A DNA stretch of 64,000 nt from Karalla daura (GCA_029224185.1 JANZKI010000033.1:124001-188000); one strand, 5' to 3'. Positions 38,702 through 50,156 are shown, counted from the first letter of the stretch. Notes: generated from the sequence alone by a model not told the origin. Translations and numbers: made by a program.

Positions 38702-40589
38702 ATGCAGGGGGCTGTAAACAAGCTCAACTAAGCGTTCTAAACACTTTTCAGGCCTGTTGCTGCGCTGCGTATGGGCCAATGGTGCACGTATCAACAAACT
38801 TTTTCAAAGCGCTTCTCCCCGCAGTCTCCTATGCAGGGGGCTGCAAACAGGCTCAACAAAGCGTTCTAAACACTTTTCAGGCCTGTTGCTGCACTGCGTA
38901 TGGGCCAATGGTGCACGTATCAACAACCTTTTTCAAAGCGCTTTTCCCCGCAGTCTCCTATGCAGGGGGCTGTTAACAGGCTCAACTAAGCGTTCTAAAC
39001 ACTTTTCAGGCCTGTTGCTGCGCTGCGTATGGGCCAATGGTGCACGTATCAACAAACTTTTTCAAAGCGCTTCTCCCCGCAGTCTCCTATGCAGGGGGCT
39101 GCAAACAGGCTCAACAAAGCGTTCTAAACACTTTTCAGGCCTGTTGCTGCACTGCGTATGGGCCAATGGTGCACGTATCAACAACCTTTTTCAAAGCGCT
39201 TCTCCCCGCAGTCTCCTATGTAGGGGGCTGCAAACAGGCTCAACAAAGCGTTCCAAACACTTTTCAGGCCTGTTGCTGCACTGCGTATGGGCCAATGGTG
39301 CACGTCTCAACAAACTTTTTCAAAGCGCGTTTCCTCGCAGTCTCCGATGCAGGGGGCTGTAAACAGGCTCAACTAAGCGTTCTAAACACTTTTCAGGCCT
39401 GTTGCTGCACTGCGTATGGGCAATGGTGCACGTATCAACAAACTTTTTCAAAGCGTTTGTCCCCGCAGAATCCCATGCAGGGGGCTGAAAACAGGCTCAA
39501 CTAAGCGCTCTTAACACTTTTCAGGCCTGTTGCTGCACTGCGTATGGGCCAATGGTGCATGTATCAAAAAACTTTTTCAAAGCGCTTTTCCCCGCAGTCT
39601 CCTATGCAGGGGGCTGTAAACAAGCTGAACTAAGCGTTCTAAACACTTTTCAGGCCTGTTGCTGCACTGCGTATGGGCCAATGGTGCACGTATCAACAAA
39701 CTTTTTCAAAGCGCTGTTCCCCGCAGTCTCCCATGCAGGGGTCCGTAAGCAGGCTCAACTAAGCGTTCTAAACACTTTTCAGGCCTGTTGCTGCACTGCG
39801 TATGGGCCAATGGTGCACGCATCAACAAACTTTTTCAAAGCCCTTTTCCCCGCAGTCTCCAATGCAGGGGTCTGTGAACAGGCTCAACTAAGCGTTCTAA
39901 ACACTTTTCAGGCCTGTTGCTGCACTGCGTATGGGCCAATGTTGCACGAATCAACAAACTTTTTCAAAGCGCTTGTCCCCGCAGTCTCCTATGCAGGGGG
40001 CTGTAAACAGGCTCAACTAAGCGTCCTAAACACTTTTCAGGCCTCTTGCTGCACTGCGTCTGGGCCAATGGTGCACGTATCAACAAACTTTTTCAAAGCG
40101 CTTGTCCCCGCAGTCTCCGATGCAGGGGGCTGTAAACAGGCTCAACTAAGAGTTCTAAACACTTTTCAGGCCTGTTGCTGCACTGCGTATGGGCAATGGT
40201 GTACGTATCAACAAACTTTTTCAAAGCGCTTGTCCCCGCAGAATCCCATGCAGGGGGCTGTAAACAGGCTCAACTAAGCGTTCGAAACACTTTTCAGGCC
40301 TGTTGCTGCACTGCGTATGGGCCAATGGTGCACGTCTCAACAAACTTTTTCAAAGCGCGTTTCCTCGCAGTCTCCGATGCAGGGGGCTGTAAACAGGCTC
40401 AACTAAGCGTTCTAAACACTTTTCAGGCCTGTTGCTGCACTGCGTATGGGCAATGGTGCACGTATCAACAAACTTTTTCAAAGCGTTTGTCCCCGCAGAA
40501 TCCCATGCAGGGGGCTGAAAACAGGCTCAACTAAGCGTTCTTAACACTTTTCAGGCCTGTTGCTGCACTGCGTATGTGCCAATGGTGCA
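38702..40589 (+). repeat. Block repeated at 3,992-bp offset, first copy
   Basis: About 1.9 kb recurring at 42,694-44,581. It includes the TTGCTGCGCTGCG monomers, the ATCAACAACCTTTTTC monomers and one 1,030-bp higher-order unit. One visible difference is AAGCGCTCTTAAC near 39,505 versus AAGCGTTCTTAAC near 43,497. Confidence 0.88.
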
Positions 40590-43500
40590 TGTATCAAAAA
40601 ACTTTTTCAAAGCGCTTTTCCCCGCAGTCTCCTATGCAGGGGGCTGTAAACAAGCTGAACTAAGCGTTCTAAACACTTTTCAGGCCTGTTGCTGCACTGC
40701 GTATGGGCCAATGGTGCACGTATCAACAAACTTTTTCAAAGCGCTGTTCCCCGCAGTCTCCCATGCAGGGGTCCGTAAGCAGGCTCAACTAAGCGTTCTA
40801 AACACTTTTCAGGCCTGTTGCTGCACTGCGTATGGGCCAATGGTGCAAGCATCAACAAACTTTTTCAAAGCCCTTTTCCCCGCAGTCTCCAATGCAGGGG
40901 TCTGTGAACAGGCTCAACTAAGCGTTCTAAACACTTTTCAGGCCTGTTGCTGCACTGCGTATGGGCCAATGTTGCACGAATCAACAAACTTTTTCAAAGC
41001 GCTTGTCCCCGCAGTCTCCTATGCAGGGGGCTGTAAACAGGCTCAACTAAGCGTCCTAAACACTTTTCAGGCCTCTTGCTGCACTGCGTCTGGGCCAATG
41101 GTGCACGTATCAACAAACTTTTTCAAAGCGCTTGTCCCCGCAGTCTCCGATGCAGGGGGCTGTAAACAGGCTCAACTAAGAGTTCTAAACACTTTTCAGG
41201 CCTGTTGCTGCACTGCGTATGGGCAATGGTGTACGTATCAACAAACTTTTTCAAAGCGCTTGTCCCCGCAGAATCCCATGCAGGGGGCTGTAAACAGGCT
41301 CAACTAAGCGTTCGAAACACTTTTCAGGCCTGTTGCTGCACTGCGTATGGGCCAATGGTGCACGTCTCAACAAACTTTTTCAAAGCGCGTTTCCTCGCAG
41401 TCTCCGATGCAGGGGGCTGTAAACAGGCTCAACTAAGCGTTCTAAACACTTTTCAGGCCTGTTGCTGCACTGCGTATGGGCAATGGTGCACGTATCAACA
41501 AACTTTTTCAAAGCGTTTGTCCCCGCAGAATCCCATGCAGGGGGCTGAAAACAGGCTCAACTTAGCGTTCTTAACACTTTTCAGGCCTGTTGCTGCACTG
41601 CGTATGGGCCAATGGTGTATGTATCAAAAAACTTTTTCAAAGCGCTTTTCCCCGCAGTCTCCTATGCAGGGGGCTGTAAACAAGCTGAACTAAGCGTTCT
41701 AAACACTTTTCAGGCCTGTTGCTGCACTGCGTATGGGCCAATGGTGCACGTATCAACAAACTTTTTCAAAGCGCTGTTCCCCGCAGTCTCCCATGCAGGG
41801 GTCCGTAAGCAGGCTCAACTAAGCGTTCTAAACACTTTTCAGGCCTGTTGCTGCACTGCGTATGGGCCAATGGTGCACGCATCAACAAACTTTTTCAAAG
41901 CCCTTTTCCCCGCAGTCTCCAATGCAGGGGTCTGTGAACAGGCTCAACTAAGCGTTCTAAACACTTTTCAGGCCTGTTGCTGCACTGCGTATGGGCCAAT
42001 GTTGCACGAATCAACAAACTTTTTCAAAGCGCTTGTCCCCGCAGTCTCCTATGCAGGGGGCTGTAAACAGGCTCAACTAAGCGTCCTAAACACTTTTCAG
42101 GCCTCTTGCTGCACTGCGTCTGGGCCAATGGTGCACGTATCAACAAACTTTTTCAAAGCGCTTGTCCCCGCAGTCTCCGATGCAGGGGGCTGTAAACAGG
42201 CTCAACTAAGAGTTCTAAACACTTTTCAGGCCTGTTGCTGCACTGCGTATGGGCAATGGTGTACGTATCAACAAACTTTTTCAAAGCGCTTGTCCCCGCA
42301 GAATCCCATGCAGGGGGCTGTAAACAAGCTCAACTAAGCGTTCTAAACACTTTTCAGGCCTGTTGCTGCGCTGCGTATGGGCCAATGGTGCACGTATCAA
42401 CAAACTTTTTCAAAGCGCTTCTCCCCGCAGTCTCCGATGCAGGGGGCTGTAAACAGGCTCAACTAAGCGTCCTAAACACTTTTCAGGCCTCTTGCTGCAC
42501 TGCGTCTGGGCCAATGGTGCACGTATCAACAAACTTTTTCAAAGCGCTTGTCCCCGCAGTCTCCGATGCAGGGGGCTGTAAACAGGCTCAACTAAGAGTT
42601 CTAAACACTTTTCAGGCCTGTTGCTGCACTGCGTATGGGCAATGGTGTACGTATCAACAAACTTTTTCAAAGCGCTTGTCCCCGCAGAATCCCATGCAGG
42701 GGGCTGTAAACAAGCTCAACTAAGCGTTCTAAACACTTTTCAGGCCTGTTGCTGCGCTGCGTATGGGCCAATGGTGCACGTATCAACAAACTTTTTCAAA
42801 GCGCTTCTCCCCGCAGTCTCCTATGCAGGGGGCTGCAAACAGGCTCAACAAAGCGTTCTAAACACTTTTCAGGCCTGTTGCTGCACTGCGTATGGGCCAA
42901 TGGTGCACGTATCAACAACCTTTTTCAAAGCGCTTTTCCCCGCAGTCTCCTATGCAGGGGGCTGTTAACAGGCTCAACTAAGCGTTCTAAACACTTTTCA
43001 GGCCTGTTGCTGCGCTGCGTATGGGCCAATGGTGCACGTATCAACAAACTTTTTCAAAGCGCTTCTCCCCGCAGTCTCCTATGCAGGGGGCTGCAAACAG
43101 GCTCAACAAAGCGTTCTAAACACTTTTCAGGCCTGTTGCTGCACTGCGTATGGGCCAATGGTGCACGTATCAACAACCTTTTTCAAAGCGCTTCTCCCCG
43201 CAGTCTCCTATGTAGGGGGCTGCAAACAGGCTCAACAAAGCGTTCCAAACACTTTTCAGGCCTGTTGCTGCACTGCGTATGGGCCAATGGTGCACGTCTC
43301 AACAAACTTTTTCAAAGCGCGTTTCCTCGCAGTCTCCGATGCAGGGGGCTGTAAACAGGCTCAACTAAGCGTTCTAAACACTTTTCAGGCCTGTTGCTGC
43401 ACTGCGTATGGGCAATGGTGCACGTATCAACAAACTTTTTCAAAGCGTTTGTCCCCGCAGAATCCCATGCAGGGGGCTGAAAACAGGCTCAACTAAGCGT

Positions 43501-46500
43501 TCTTAACACTTTTCAGGCCTGTTGCTGCACTGCGTATGGGCCAATGGTGCATGTATCAAAAAACTTTTTCAAAGCGCTTTTCCCCGCAGTCTCCTATGCA
43601 GGGGGCTGTAAACAAGCTGAACTAAGCGTTCTAAACACTTTTCAGGCCTGTTGCTGCACTGCGTATGGGCCAATGGTGCACGTATCAACAAACTTTTTCA
43701 AAGCGCTGTTCCCCGCAGTCTCCCATGCAGGGGTCCGTAAGCAGGCTCAACTAAGCGTTCTAAACACTTTTCAGGCCTGTTGCTGCACTGCGTATGGGCC
43801 AATGGTGCACGCATCAACAAACTTTTTCAAAGCCCTTTTCCCCGCAGTCTCCAATGCAGGGGTCTGTGAACAGGCTCAACTAAGCGTTCTAAACACTTTT
43901 CAGGCCTGTTGCTGCACTGCGTATGGGCCAATGTTGCACGAATCAACAAACTTTTTCAAAGCGCTTGTCCCCGCAGTCTCCTATGCAGGGGGCTGTAAAC
44001 AGGCTCAACTAAGCGTCCTAAACACTTTTCAGGCCTCTTGCTGCACTGCGTCTGGGCCAATGGTGCACGTATCAACAAACTTTTTCAAAGCGCTTGTCCC
44101 CGCAGTCTCCGATGCAGGGGGCTGTAAACAGGCTCAACTAAGAGTTCTAAACACTTTTCAGGCCTGTTGCTGCACTGCGTATGGGCAATGGTGTACGTAT
44201 CAACAAACTTTTTCAAAGCGCTTGTCCCCGCAGAATCCCATGCAGGGGGCTGTAAACAGGCTCAACTAAGCGTTCGAAACACTTTTCAGGCCTGTTGCTG
44301 CACTGCGTATGGGCCAATGGTGCACGTCTCAACAAACTTTTTCAAAGCGCGTTTCCTCGCAGTCTCCGATGCAGGGGGCTGTAAACAGGCTCAACTAAGC
44401 GTTCTAAACACTTTTCAGGCCTGTTGCTGCACTGCGTATGGGCAATGGTGCACGTATCAACAAACTTTTTCAAAGCGTTTGTCCCCGCAGAATCCCATGC
44501 AGGGGGCTGAAAACAGGCTCAACTAAGCGTTCTTAACACTTTTCAGGCCTGTTGCTGCACTGCGTATGTGCCAATGGTGCACGCATCAACAAACTTTTTC
44601 AAAGCCCTTTTCCCCGCAGTCTCCAATGCAGGGGTCTGTGAACAGGCTCAACTAAGCGTTCTAAACACTTTTCAGGCCTGTTGCTGCACTGCGTATGGGC
44701 CAATGTTGCACGAATCAACAAACTTTTTCAAAGCGCTTGTCCCCGCAGTCTCCTATGCAGGGGGCTGTAAACAGGCTCAACTAAGCGTCCTAAACACTTT
44801 TCAGGCCTCTTGCTGCACTGCGTCTGGGCCAATGGTGCACGTATCAACAAACTTTTTCAAAGCGCTTGTCCCCGCAGTCTCCGATGCAGGGGGCTGTAAA
44901 CAGGCTCAACTAAGAGTTCTAAACACTTTTCAGGCCTGTTGCTGCACTGCGTATGGGCAATGGTGTACGTATCAACAAACTTTTTCAAAGCGCTTGTCCC
45001 CGCAGAATCCCATGCAGGGGGCTGTAAACAGGCTCAACTAAGCGTTCGAAACACTTTTCAGGCCTGTTGCTGCACTGCGTATGGGCCAATGGTGCACGTC
45101 TCAACAAACTTTTTCAAAGCGCGTTTCCTCGCAGTCTCCGATGCAGGGGGCTGTAAACAGGCTCAACTAAGCGTTCTAAACACTTTTCAGGCCTGTTGCT
45201 GCACTGCGTATGGGCAATGGTGCACGTATCAACAAACTTTTTCAAAGCGTTTGTCCCCGCAGAATCCCATGCAGGGGGCTGAAAACAGGCTCAACTAAGC
45301 GTTCTTAACACTTTTCAGGCCTGTTGCTGCACTGCGTATGTGCCAATGGTGCATGTATCAAAAAACTTTTTCAAAGCGCTTTTCCCCGCAGTCTCCTATG
45401 CAGGGGGCTGTAAACAAGCTGAACTAAGCGTTCTAAACACTTTTCAGGCCTGTTGCTGCACTGCGTATGGGCCAATGGTGCACGTATCAACAAACTTTTT
45501 CAAAGCGCTGTTCCCCGCAGTCTCCCATGCAGGGGTCCGTAAGCAGGCTCAACTAAGCGTTCTAAACACTTTTCAGGCCTGTTGCTGCACTGCGTATGGG
45601 CCAATGGTGCAAGCATCAACAAACTTTTTCAAAGCCCTTTTCCCCGCAGTCTCCAATGCAGGGGTCTGTGAACAGGCTCAACTAAGCGTTCTAAACACTT
45701 TTCAGGCCTGTTGCTGCACTGCGTATGGGCCAATGTTGCACGAATCAACAAACTTTTTCAAAGCGCTTGTCCCCGCAGTCTCCTATGCAGGGGGCTGTAA
45801 ACAGGCTCAACTAAGCGTCCTAAACACTTTTCAGGCCTCTTGCTGCACTGCGTCTGGGCCAATGGTGCACGTATCAACAAACTTTTTCAAAGCGCTTGTC
45901 CCCGCAGTCTCCGATGCAGGGGGCTGTAAACAGGCTCAACTAAGAGTTCTAAACACTTTTCAGGCCTGTTGCTGCACTGCGTATGGGCAATGGTGTACGT
46001 ATCAACAAACTTTTTCAAAGCGCTTGTCCCCGCAGAATCCCATGCAGGGGGCTGTAAACAGGCTCAACTAAGCGTTCGAAACACTTTTCAGGCCTGTTGC
46101 TGCACTGCGTATGGGCCAATGGTGCACGTCTCAACAAACTTTTTCAAAGCGCGTTTCCTCGCAGTCTCCGATGCAGGGGGCTGTAAACAGGCTCAACTAA
46201 GCGTTCTAAACACTTTTCAGGCCTGTTGCTGCACTGCGTATGGGCAATGGTGCACGTATCAACAAACTTTTTCAAAGCGTTTGTCCCCGCAGAATCCCAT
46301 GCAGGGGGCTGAAAACAGGCTCAACTAAGCGTTCTTAACACTTTTCAGGCCTGTTGCTGCACTGCGTATGGGCCAATGGTGTATGTATCAAAAAACTTTT
46401 TCAAAGCGCTTTTCCCCGCAGTCTCCTATGCAGGGGGCTGTAAACAAGCTGAACTAAGCGTTCTAAACACTTTTCAGGCCTGTTGCTGCACTGCGTATGG

Positions 46501-46930
46501 GCCAATGGTGCACGTATCAACAAACTTTTTCAAAGCGCTGTTCCCCGCAGTCTCCCATGCAGGGGTCCGTAAGCAGGCTCAACTAAGCGTTCTAAACACT
46601 TTTCAGGCCTGTTGCTGCACTGCGTATGGGCCAATGGTGCACGCATCAACAAACTTTTTCGAAGCCCTTTTCCCCGCAGTCTCCAATGCAGGGGTCTGTG
46701 AACAGGCTCAACTAAGCGTTCTAAACACTTTTCAGGCCTGTTGCTGCACTGCGTATGGGCCAATGTTGCACGAATCAACAAACTTTTTCAAAGCGCTTGT
46801 CCCCGCAGTCTCCTATGCAGGGGGCTGTAAACAGGCTCAACTAAGCGTCCTAAACACTTTTCAGGCCTCTTGCTGCACTGCGTCTGGGCCAATGGTGCAC
46901 GTATCAACAAACTTTTTCAAAGCGCTTGTC
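39303..46930 (+). repeat. 1,030-bp eight-monomer higher-order repeat series
   Basis: The diagnostic monomer CGTCTCAAC ... GCGCGTTTCCTCGCAG starts at 39,303, 40,333, 41,363, 43,295, 44,325, 45,097 and 46,127. Spacings are 1,030, 1,030, 1,932, 1,030, 772 and 1,030 bp. A full unit is six 129-bp plus two 128-bp monomers. The 772-bp step lacks two monomers, and the 1,932-bp step contains the left part of the 3,992-bp block. The second 128-bp monomer of each unit has GGTGTACGTATC, a useful tag. This is classic higher-order organisation with unit-number variation by whole monomers. Confidence 0.9.
42694..44581 (+). repeat. Block repeated at 3,992-bp offset, second copy
   Basis: Second copy of 38,702-40,589. 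It ends where TGCATGTATC in the first copy is replaced by TGCACGCATC, a switch to a different phase of the 1,030-bp unit. Confidence 0.88.
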
Positions 46931-48859
46931 CCCGCAGAATCCCATGCAGGGGGCTGTAAACAGGCTCAACTAAGCGTTCGAAACACTTTTCAGGCCTGTT
47001 GCTGCACTGCGTATGGGCCAGTGGTGCATGTATCAACAAACTTTTTCAAAGCGCTTGTCCCCCCAGTCTCCTATGCAGGGGGCTGTAAACAGGCTCAACT
47101 AAGCGTTCTAAACACTTTTCAGGCCTGTTGCTGCACTGCGTATGGGCCAATGGTGCATGTATCAACACACTTTTTCAAAGCGCTTTTACCCGCAGTCTCC
47201 TATGCAGGGGGCTGTAAACAGGCTCAACTAAGCGTTCTAAACACTTTTCAGGCCTGTTGCTGCACTGCGTATTGGCCAATTGCGCACGTATCAACAAACT
47301 TTTTCAAAGCGCTTTTCCCCGCAGTCTCCTATGCAGGGGGCTGTAAACAGGCTCAACTAAGCGTTCTAAACACTTTTCAGGCCTGTTGCTGCACTGCGTA
47401 TGGGCCAATGGTGCACGTATCAACAAACTTTTTCAAAGCGCTTGTCCCCGCAGAATCCCATGCAGGGGGCTGCAAACAGGCTCAACTAAGCGTTCAAAAC
47501 ACTTTTCAAGCCTGTTGCTGCACTGCGTATGGGCCAATGGTGCATGTATCAACAAACTTTTTCAAAGGGCTTTTCCCCGCAGTCTCCTATGCAGGGGGCT
47601 GTAAACAGGCTCAACTAAGCGTTCCAAACACTTTTCAGGCCTGTTGCTGCACTGCGTATGGGCCAATGGTGCACGTATCAACAAACTTTTTCAAAGCGCT
47701 GTTCCCCACAGTCTCCCATGCAGGGGGCTGTAAGCAGGCTCAACTAAGCGTTCTAAACACTTTTCAGGCCTGTTGCTGCACTGCGTATGGGCCAATGGTG
47801 CACGTATCAACAAACTTTTTCAAAGCCCTTTTCCCCGCAGTCTCCAATGCAGGGGTCTGTGAACAGGGTGAACTAAGCGTTCTAAACACTTTTCAGGCCT
47901 GTTGCTGCACTGCGTATGGGCCAATGGTGCACGAATCAACAAACTTTTTCAAAGCGCTTGTCCCCGCAGAATCCTATGTAGGGGGCTGCAAACAGGCTCA
48001 ACTAAGCGTTCGAAAAACTTTTCAGGCCTGTTGCTGCACTGCGTTTGGGCCAATGGTGCACGAATCAACAAACTTTTTTGTTTGTTTTTGTTTGTCAACA
48101 AACTTTTTCAAAGCGCTTGTCCCCGCAGTCTCCTATGCAGGGGGCTATAAACAGGCTCAACTAAGCGTTCTAAACACTTTTCAGGCCTGTTGCTGCACTG
48201 CGTATGGGCCAATGGTGCACGCATCAACAAACTTTTTCAAAGCGCTTGTCCCCGCAGTCTCCTATGCAGGGGGATGTAAACAGGCTCAACTAAGCGTTCT
48301 AAACACTTTTCAGGCCTGTTGCTGCACTGCGTCTGGGTCAATGGTGCACGTATCAACAAACTTTTTCAAAGCGCTTTTCCCCACTGTGTCCTATGCAGGG
48401 GCCTGTAAACAGGCTCAACTAAGCGTTCTTAACACTTTTCAGGCCTGTTGCTACACTGCGTATGGGCCAATGGTGCATGTATCAACAAACTTTTTCAAAG
48501 CGCTTTTCCCCACTGTGTCCTATGCAGGGGGCTGTAAACAGGCTCAACTAAGCGTTCTAAACACTTTTCAGGCCTGTTACTGCACTGCGTATGGGCCAAT
48601 GGTGCACGTATCAACAAACTTTTTCAAAGCGCTTTTCCCCGAAGTCTCCCATGCAGGGGGCTGTAAACAGGCTCAACTAAGCGTTCTAAACATTTTTCAG
48701 GCCTGTTGCTGCACTGCGTATGGGCCAATGGTGCACGGATCAACAAACTTTTTCAAAGCGCTTTTCCTCGCAGTCTCCGATGCAGGGGGCTGTACACAGG
48801 CTCAACGAAGAATTCTAAACACTCTTCAGGCCTGTTGCTGCACTGCGCATGGGCCAATG
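46930..48859 (+). repeat. Distal, diverged end of the forward array
   Basis: About 15 monomers in which no long higher-order match was noticed, apart from 46,930-47,270, which resembles 38,300-38,640. Individual changes are common: CCCCACTGTGTCC twice near 48,382 and 48,510, CGAAGTCTCC near 48,640, GTACACAGG near 48,792 and AAGAATTC near 48,808. One TCA-type 159-bp monomer is present near 48,080. Increasing divergence towards an array edge is typical of satellites, and here the edge is the polarity switch. Confidence 0.75.
48777..48859. other. Array polarity switch with potential long hairpin
   Basis: The forward monomer ends in GGGCCAATG at 48,859, and from 48,860 the sequence is AGACTGCGGGG, the reverse complement of the monomer's CCCCGCAGTCT box. 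Left and right monomers are joined at different phases, so the site is not a simple palindrome. The arm ending at 48,776 (GCGCTTTTCCTCGCAGTCT) can pair with the arm starting at 48,860, leaving an 83-nt loop at 48,777-48,859. At most one base of junction microhomology (G) is visible and no foreign sequence lies between, consistent with an inversion or non-homologous joining within the satellite. Confidence 0.9.
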
Positions 48860-49029
48860 AGACTGCGGGGAAAAGCGCTTTGAAAAAGTTTGTTGATACT
48901 TGCACCCTTGGCCCATACGCAGTGCAGCAACAGGCCTGAAAAGTGTTTAGAACGCTTAGTTGAGCCTGTTTACAGCCCCCTGCATAGGAGACTGCGGGGA
49001 AAAGCGCTTTGAAAAAGTTTGTTGATACG

Positions 49030-49052
49030 TGCACCATTGGCCCAGCAACAGG
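49030..49052 (-). repeat. 118-bp monomer with 11-bp deletion
   Basis: TTGGCCCAGCAACAGG replaces the usual TTGGCCCATACGCAGTGCAGCAACAGG. The 11-bp loss breaks the open frame in this monomer. Confidence 0.85.
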
Positions 49053-49778
49053 CCTGAAATGTATTCAGAACGCTTAGTTGAGCCTGTTTACAGCCCCCTG
49101 CATAGGAGACTGCGGGGAAAAGCGCTGTGATAAAGTTTGTTGATACGTGCACCATTGGCCCATACGCAGTGCAGCAACAGGCCTGAAAAGTGTTTAGAAC
49201 GCTTAGTTGAGCCTGTTTACAGCCCCCTGCATAGGAGACTGCGGGGAAAAGCGCTATGATAAAGTTTGTTGATACGTGCACCATTGGCCCATACGCAGTG
49301 CAGCAACAGGCCTGAAAAGAGTTTGGAACGCTTTGTTGAGCCTGCTTGCAGCCCCCTGCATAGGAGACTGCGGGGAAAAGCGCTTTGAAAAAGTTTGTTG
49401 ATACGTGCACCTTTGGCCCACACGCAGTGCAGCAGCAGGCCTGAACAGTGTTTAGAACGCTTAGTTGAGCCTGTTTACAGCCCCCTGCATAGGAGACTGC
49501 GGGGAAAAGCACTTTGAAAAAGTTTGTTGATACGTGCACCATTGGCCCACACGCAGTGCAGCAACAGGCCTGAAAAGTGTTTAGAACGCTTAGTTGAGCC
49601 TGTTTACAGCCCCCTGCATAGGAGACTGCGGGGAAAAGCGCTTTGAAAAAGTTTGTTGATACGTGCACCATTGGCCCATACGCAGTGCAGCAACAGGCCT
49701 GAAAAGTGTTTAGAACGCTTAGTTGAGCCCGTTTACAGCCCCCTGCATAGGAGACTGCGGGGAAAAGCGCTTTGAAAA

Positions 49779-49783
49779 AGTTT
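49779..49783. repeat. Target-site duplication, left copy (AGTTT)
   Basis: AGTTT here matches AGTTT at 50,931-50,935 on the other side of the LINE. Removing the element and one copy restores a normal GAAAAAGTTTGTTGATACG satellite stretch. Confidence 0.8.
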
Positions 49784-49801
49784 CAACTTCAACTTCAACT
49801 T
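49784..49801 (-). repeat. LINE terminal hexamer repeat
   Basis: Three CAACTT units on the plus strand (AAGTTG on the minus strand) form the extreme 3' end of the element. A short microsatellite tail instead of poly(A) is characteristic of L2/CR1-type LINEs. Confidence 0.88.
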
Positions 49802-49824
49802 TTATTTGTTTTAAGTGCCATATC

Positions 49825-49838
49825 ATAACAGCTGTTAT
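49825..49838. repeat. 14-bp perfect palindrome in the LINE 3' end
   Basis: ATAACAGCTGTTAT is its own reverse complement and lies about 40 bp from the LINE terminus. It could form the stem of the 3' hairpin seen in related LINE/SINE tails; the role is inferred. Confidence 0.6.
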
Positions 49839-50156
49839 CTCAGAGCACTTTACAAGCAGAGCAACAATGTGTACATAGTGAAAAAACCCCCTGTCCTTAG
49901 ACCCTCGCAAAGGCTGAGGAACAACTCCCAAGAAAAACCCTGACAGGGAAAAAAGGGGAGAAACCTCAGGGTGAGAGACAGAGGAGGGGATCCTCACCCA
50001 GGACGGACAGGCGGGCACAAACAAAACATTATTGATGGCTAACAGTTTAGGATATAAATTAATGAATTGAAGTAGTAGCAGGCAGGAGGAACCGCGGTGA
50101 GATGAGCCGGGTAGAGGTGGTCCTGGATCCAGCTCAGTGTTGATGGAAGTCGGGAG

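Larger units (their letters stand above)
32508..46245 (+). repeat. 128-bp satellite subfamily lacking one C in GGGCCAATGG
   Basis: Many monomers in this interval read TATGGGCAATGG instead of TATGGGCCAATGG, for example near 32,508, 32,636, 32,764, 33,149, 33,820, 34,460, 36,040, 36,168, 36,296, 37,327, 38,250, 39,418, 40,190, 41,220, 42,250, 43,408, 44,182, 44,954, 45,984 and 46,240. I found none in 1-32 kb or in the reverse array. The single-base loss shortens the monomer to 128 bp, shifts the open frame and removes the CCAAT pentamer. Its restriction to this stretch shows one mutational event spread locally by higher-order amplification. Confidence 0.88.
1..48120 (+). repeat. 159-bp satellite variant family with 30-bp T-rich insertion
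   Basis: About 56 monomers carry the same insertion: the 14-bp word TCAACAAACTTTTT appears twice, separated by the 16-bp filler TGTTTGTTTTTGTTTG. Two linked subtypes exist. In one (21 copies) the upstream word is CACAAATCAAC and the second repeat starts TGAACAAAC, which puts an in-frame TGA there. These end at 812, 1,874, 2,708, 3,254, 5,279, 5,825, 8,009, 9,776, 10,838, 11,672, 12,218, 14,243, 14,789, 16,973, 19,545, 21,282, 21,828, 24,012, 26,584, 27,130 and 28,222. In the other (about 35 copies, for example near 2,275, 4,075, 7,315, 8,957, 17,760, 29,425, 32,385, 38,005 and 48,080) the upstream word is usually CACGAATCAAC and the second repeat stays TCAACAAAC. None is present in the reverse-oriented array. 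A partial copy opens the window at 1-6. Confidence 0.92.
1..48859 (+). repeat. Left satellite array, 129-bp monomer, forward orientation
   Basis: Head-to-tail copies of a 129-bp unit run without interruption from the first base to 48,859, roughly 365 monomers by length. Each unit carries, in order, GGGCCAATGGTGCAC, a CAACAAACTTTTTC block, AAAGCGCTT, a CCCCGCAGTCTCC box with a very variable next base (T, C, G or A), TGCAGGGGGCTG, GGCTCAACTAAGCG and the 8-bp palindrome CAGGCCTG. Three length classes occur: 129 bp (most), 159 bp (30-bp insertion, about 56 copies, concentrated in 1-30 kb) and 128 bp (one C deleted, 32.5-46.3 kb). The strand label is only a convention. The array is cut by the window start, so its true left edge is unknown. 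No gene is seen in it. The consensus frame reading MVHVSTNFFKAL... is open only because the unit is a multiple of three. Confidence 0.98.
48860..49783 (-). repeat. Reverse-oriented satellite, proximal segment
   Basis: About seven monomers in reverse orientation between the polarity switch and the LINE. The first carries CTTGCACCCTTGGCC, a private variant. The one near 49,035 is shortened by 11 bp. Variant types (GCTGTGATAAAG, GCTGTGACAAAG-like and GAAATGTATTCAG) are those of the large reverse array to the right, so the LINE merely interrupts one continuous array. Confidence 0.93.

Noticed and set aside
1..48859. CRISPR array
   Set aside because: Repeats are contiguous 129-bp units without unique spacers, no cas genes are present, and the LINE shows that the DNA is eukaryotic.
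46376..48883. An 835-codon plus-strand open frame running from the forward array into the polarity switch
   Set aside because: Same satellite artefact. It ends simply where the monomer orientation reverses, producing a stop.
49719..50024. A minus-strand 101-codon open frame spanning the LINE end and the satellite
   Set aside because: It crosses the insertion boundary and has no recognisable domain; it is a chance frame in the conserved LINE terminus.
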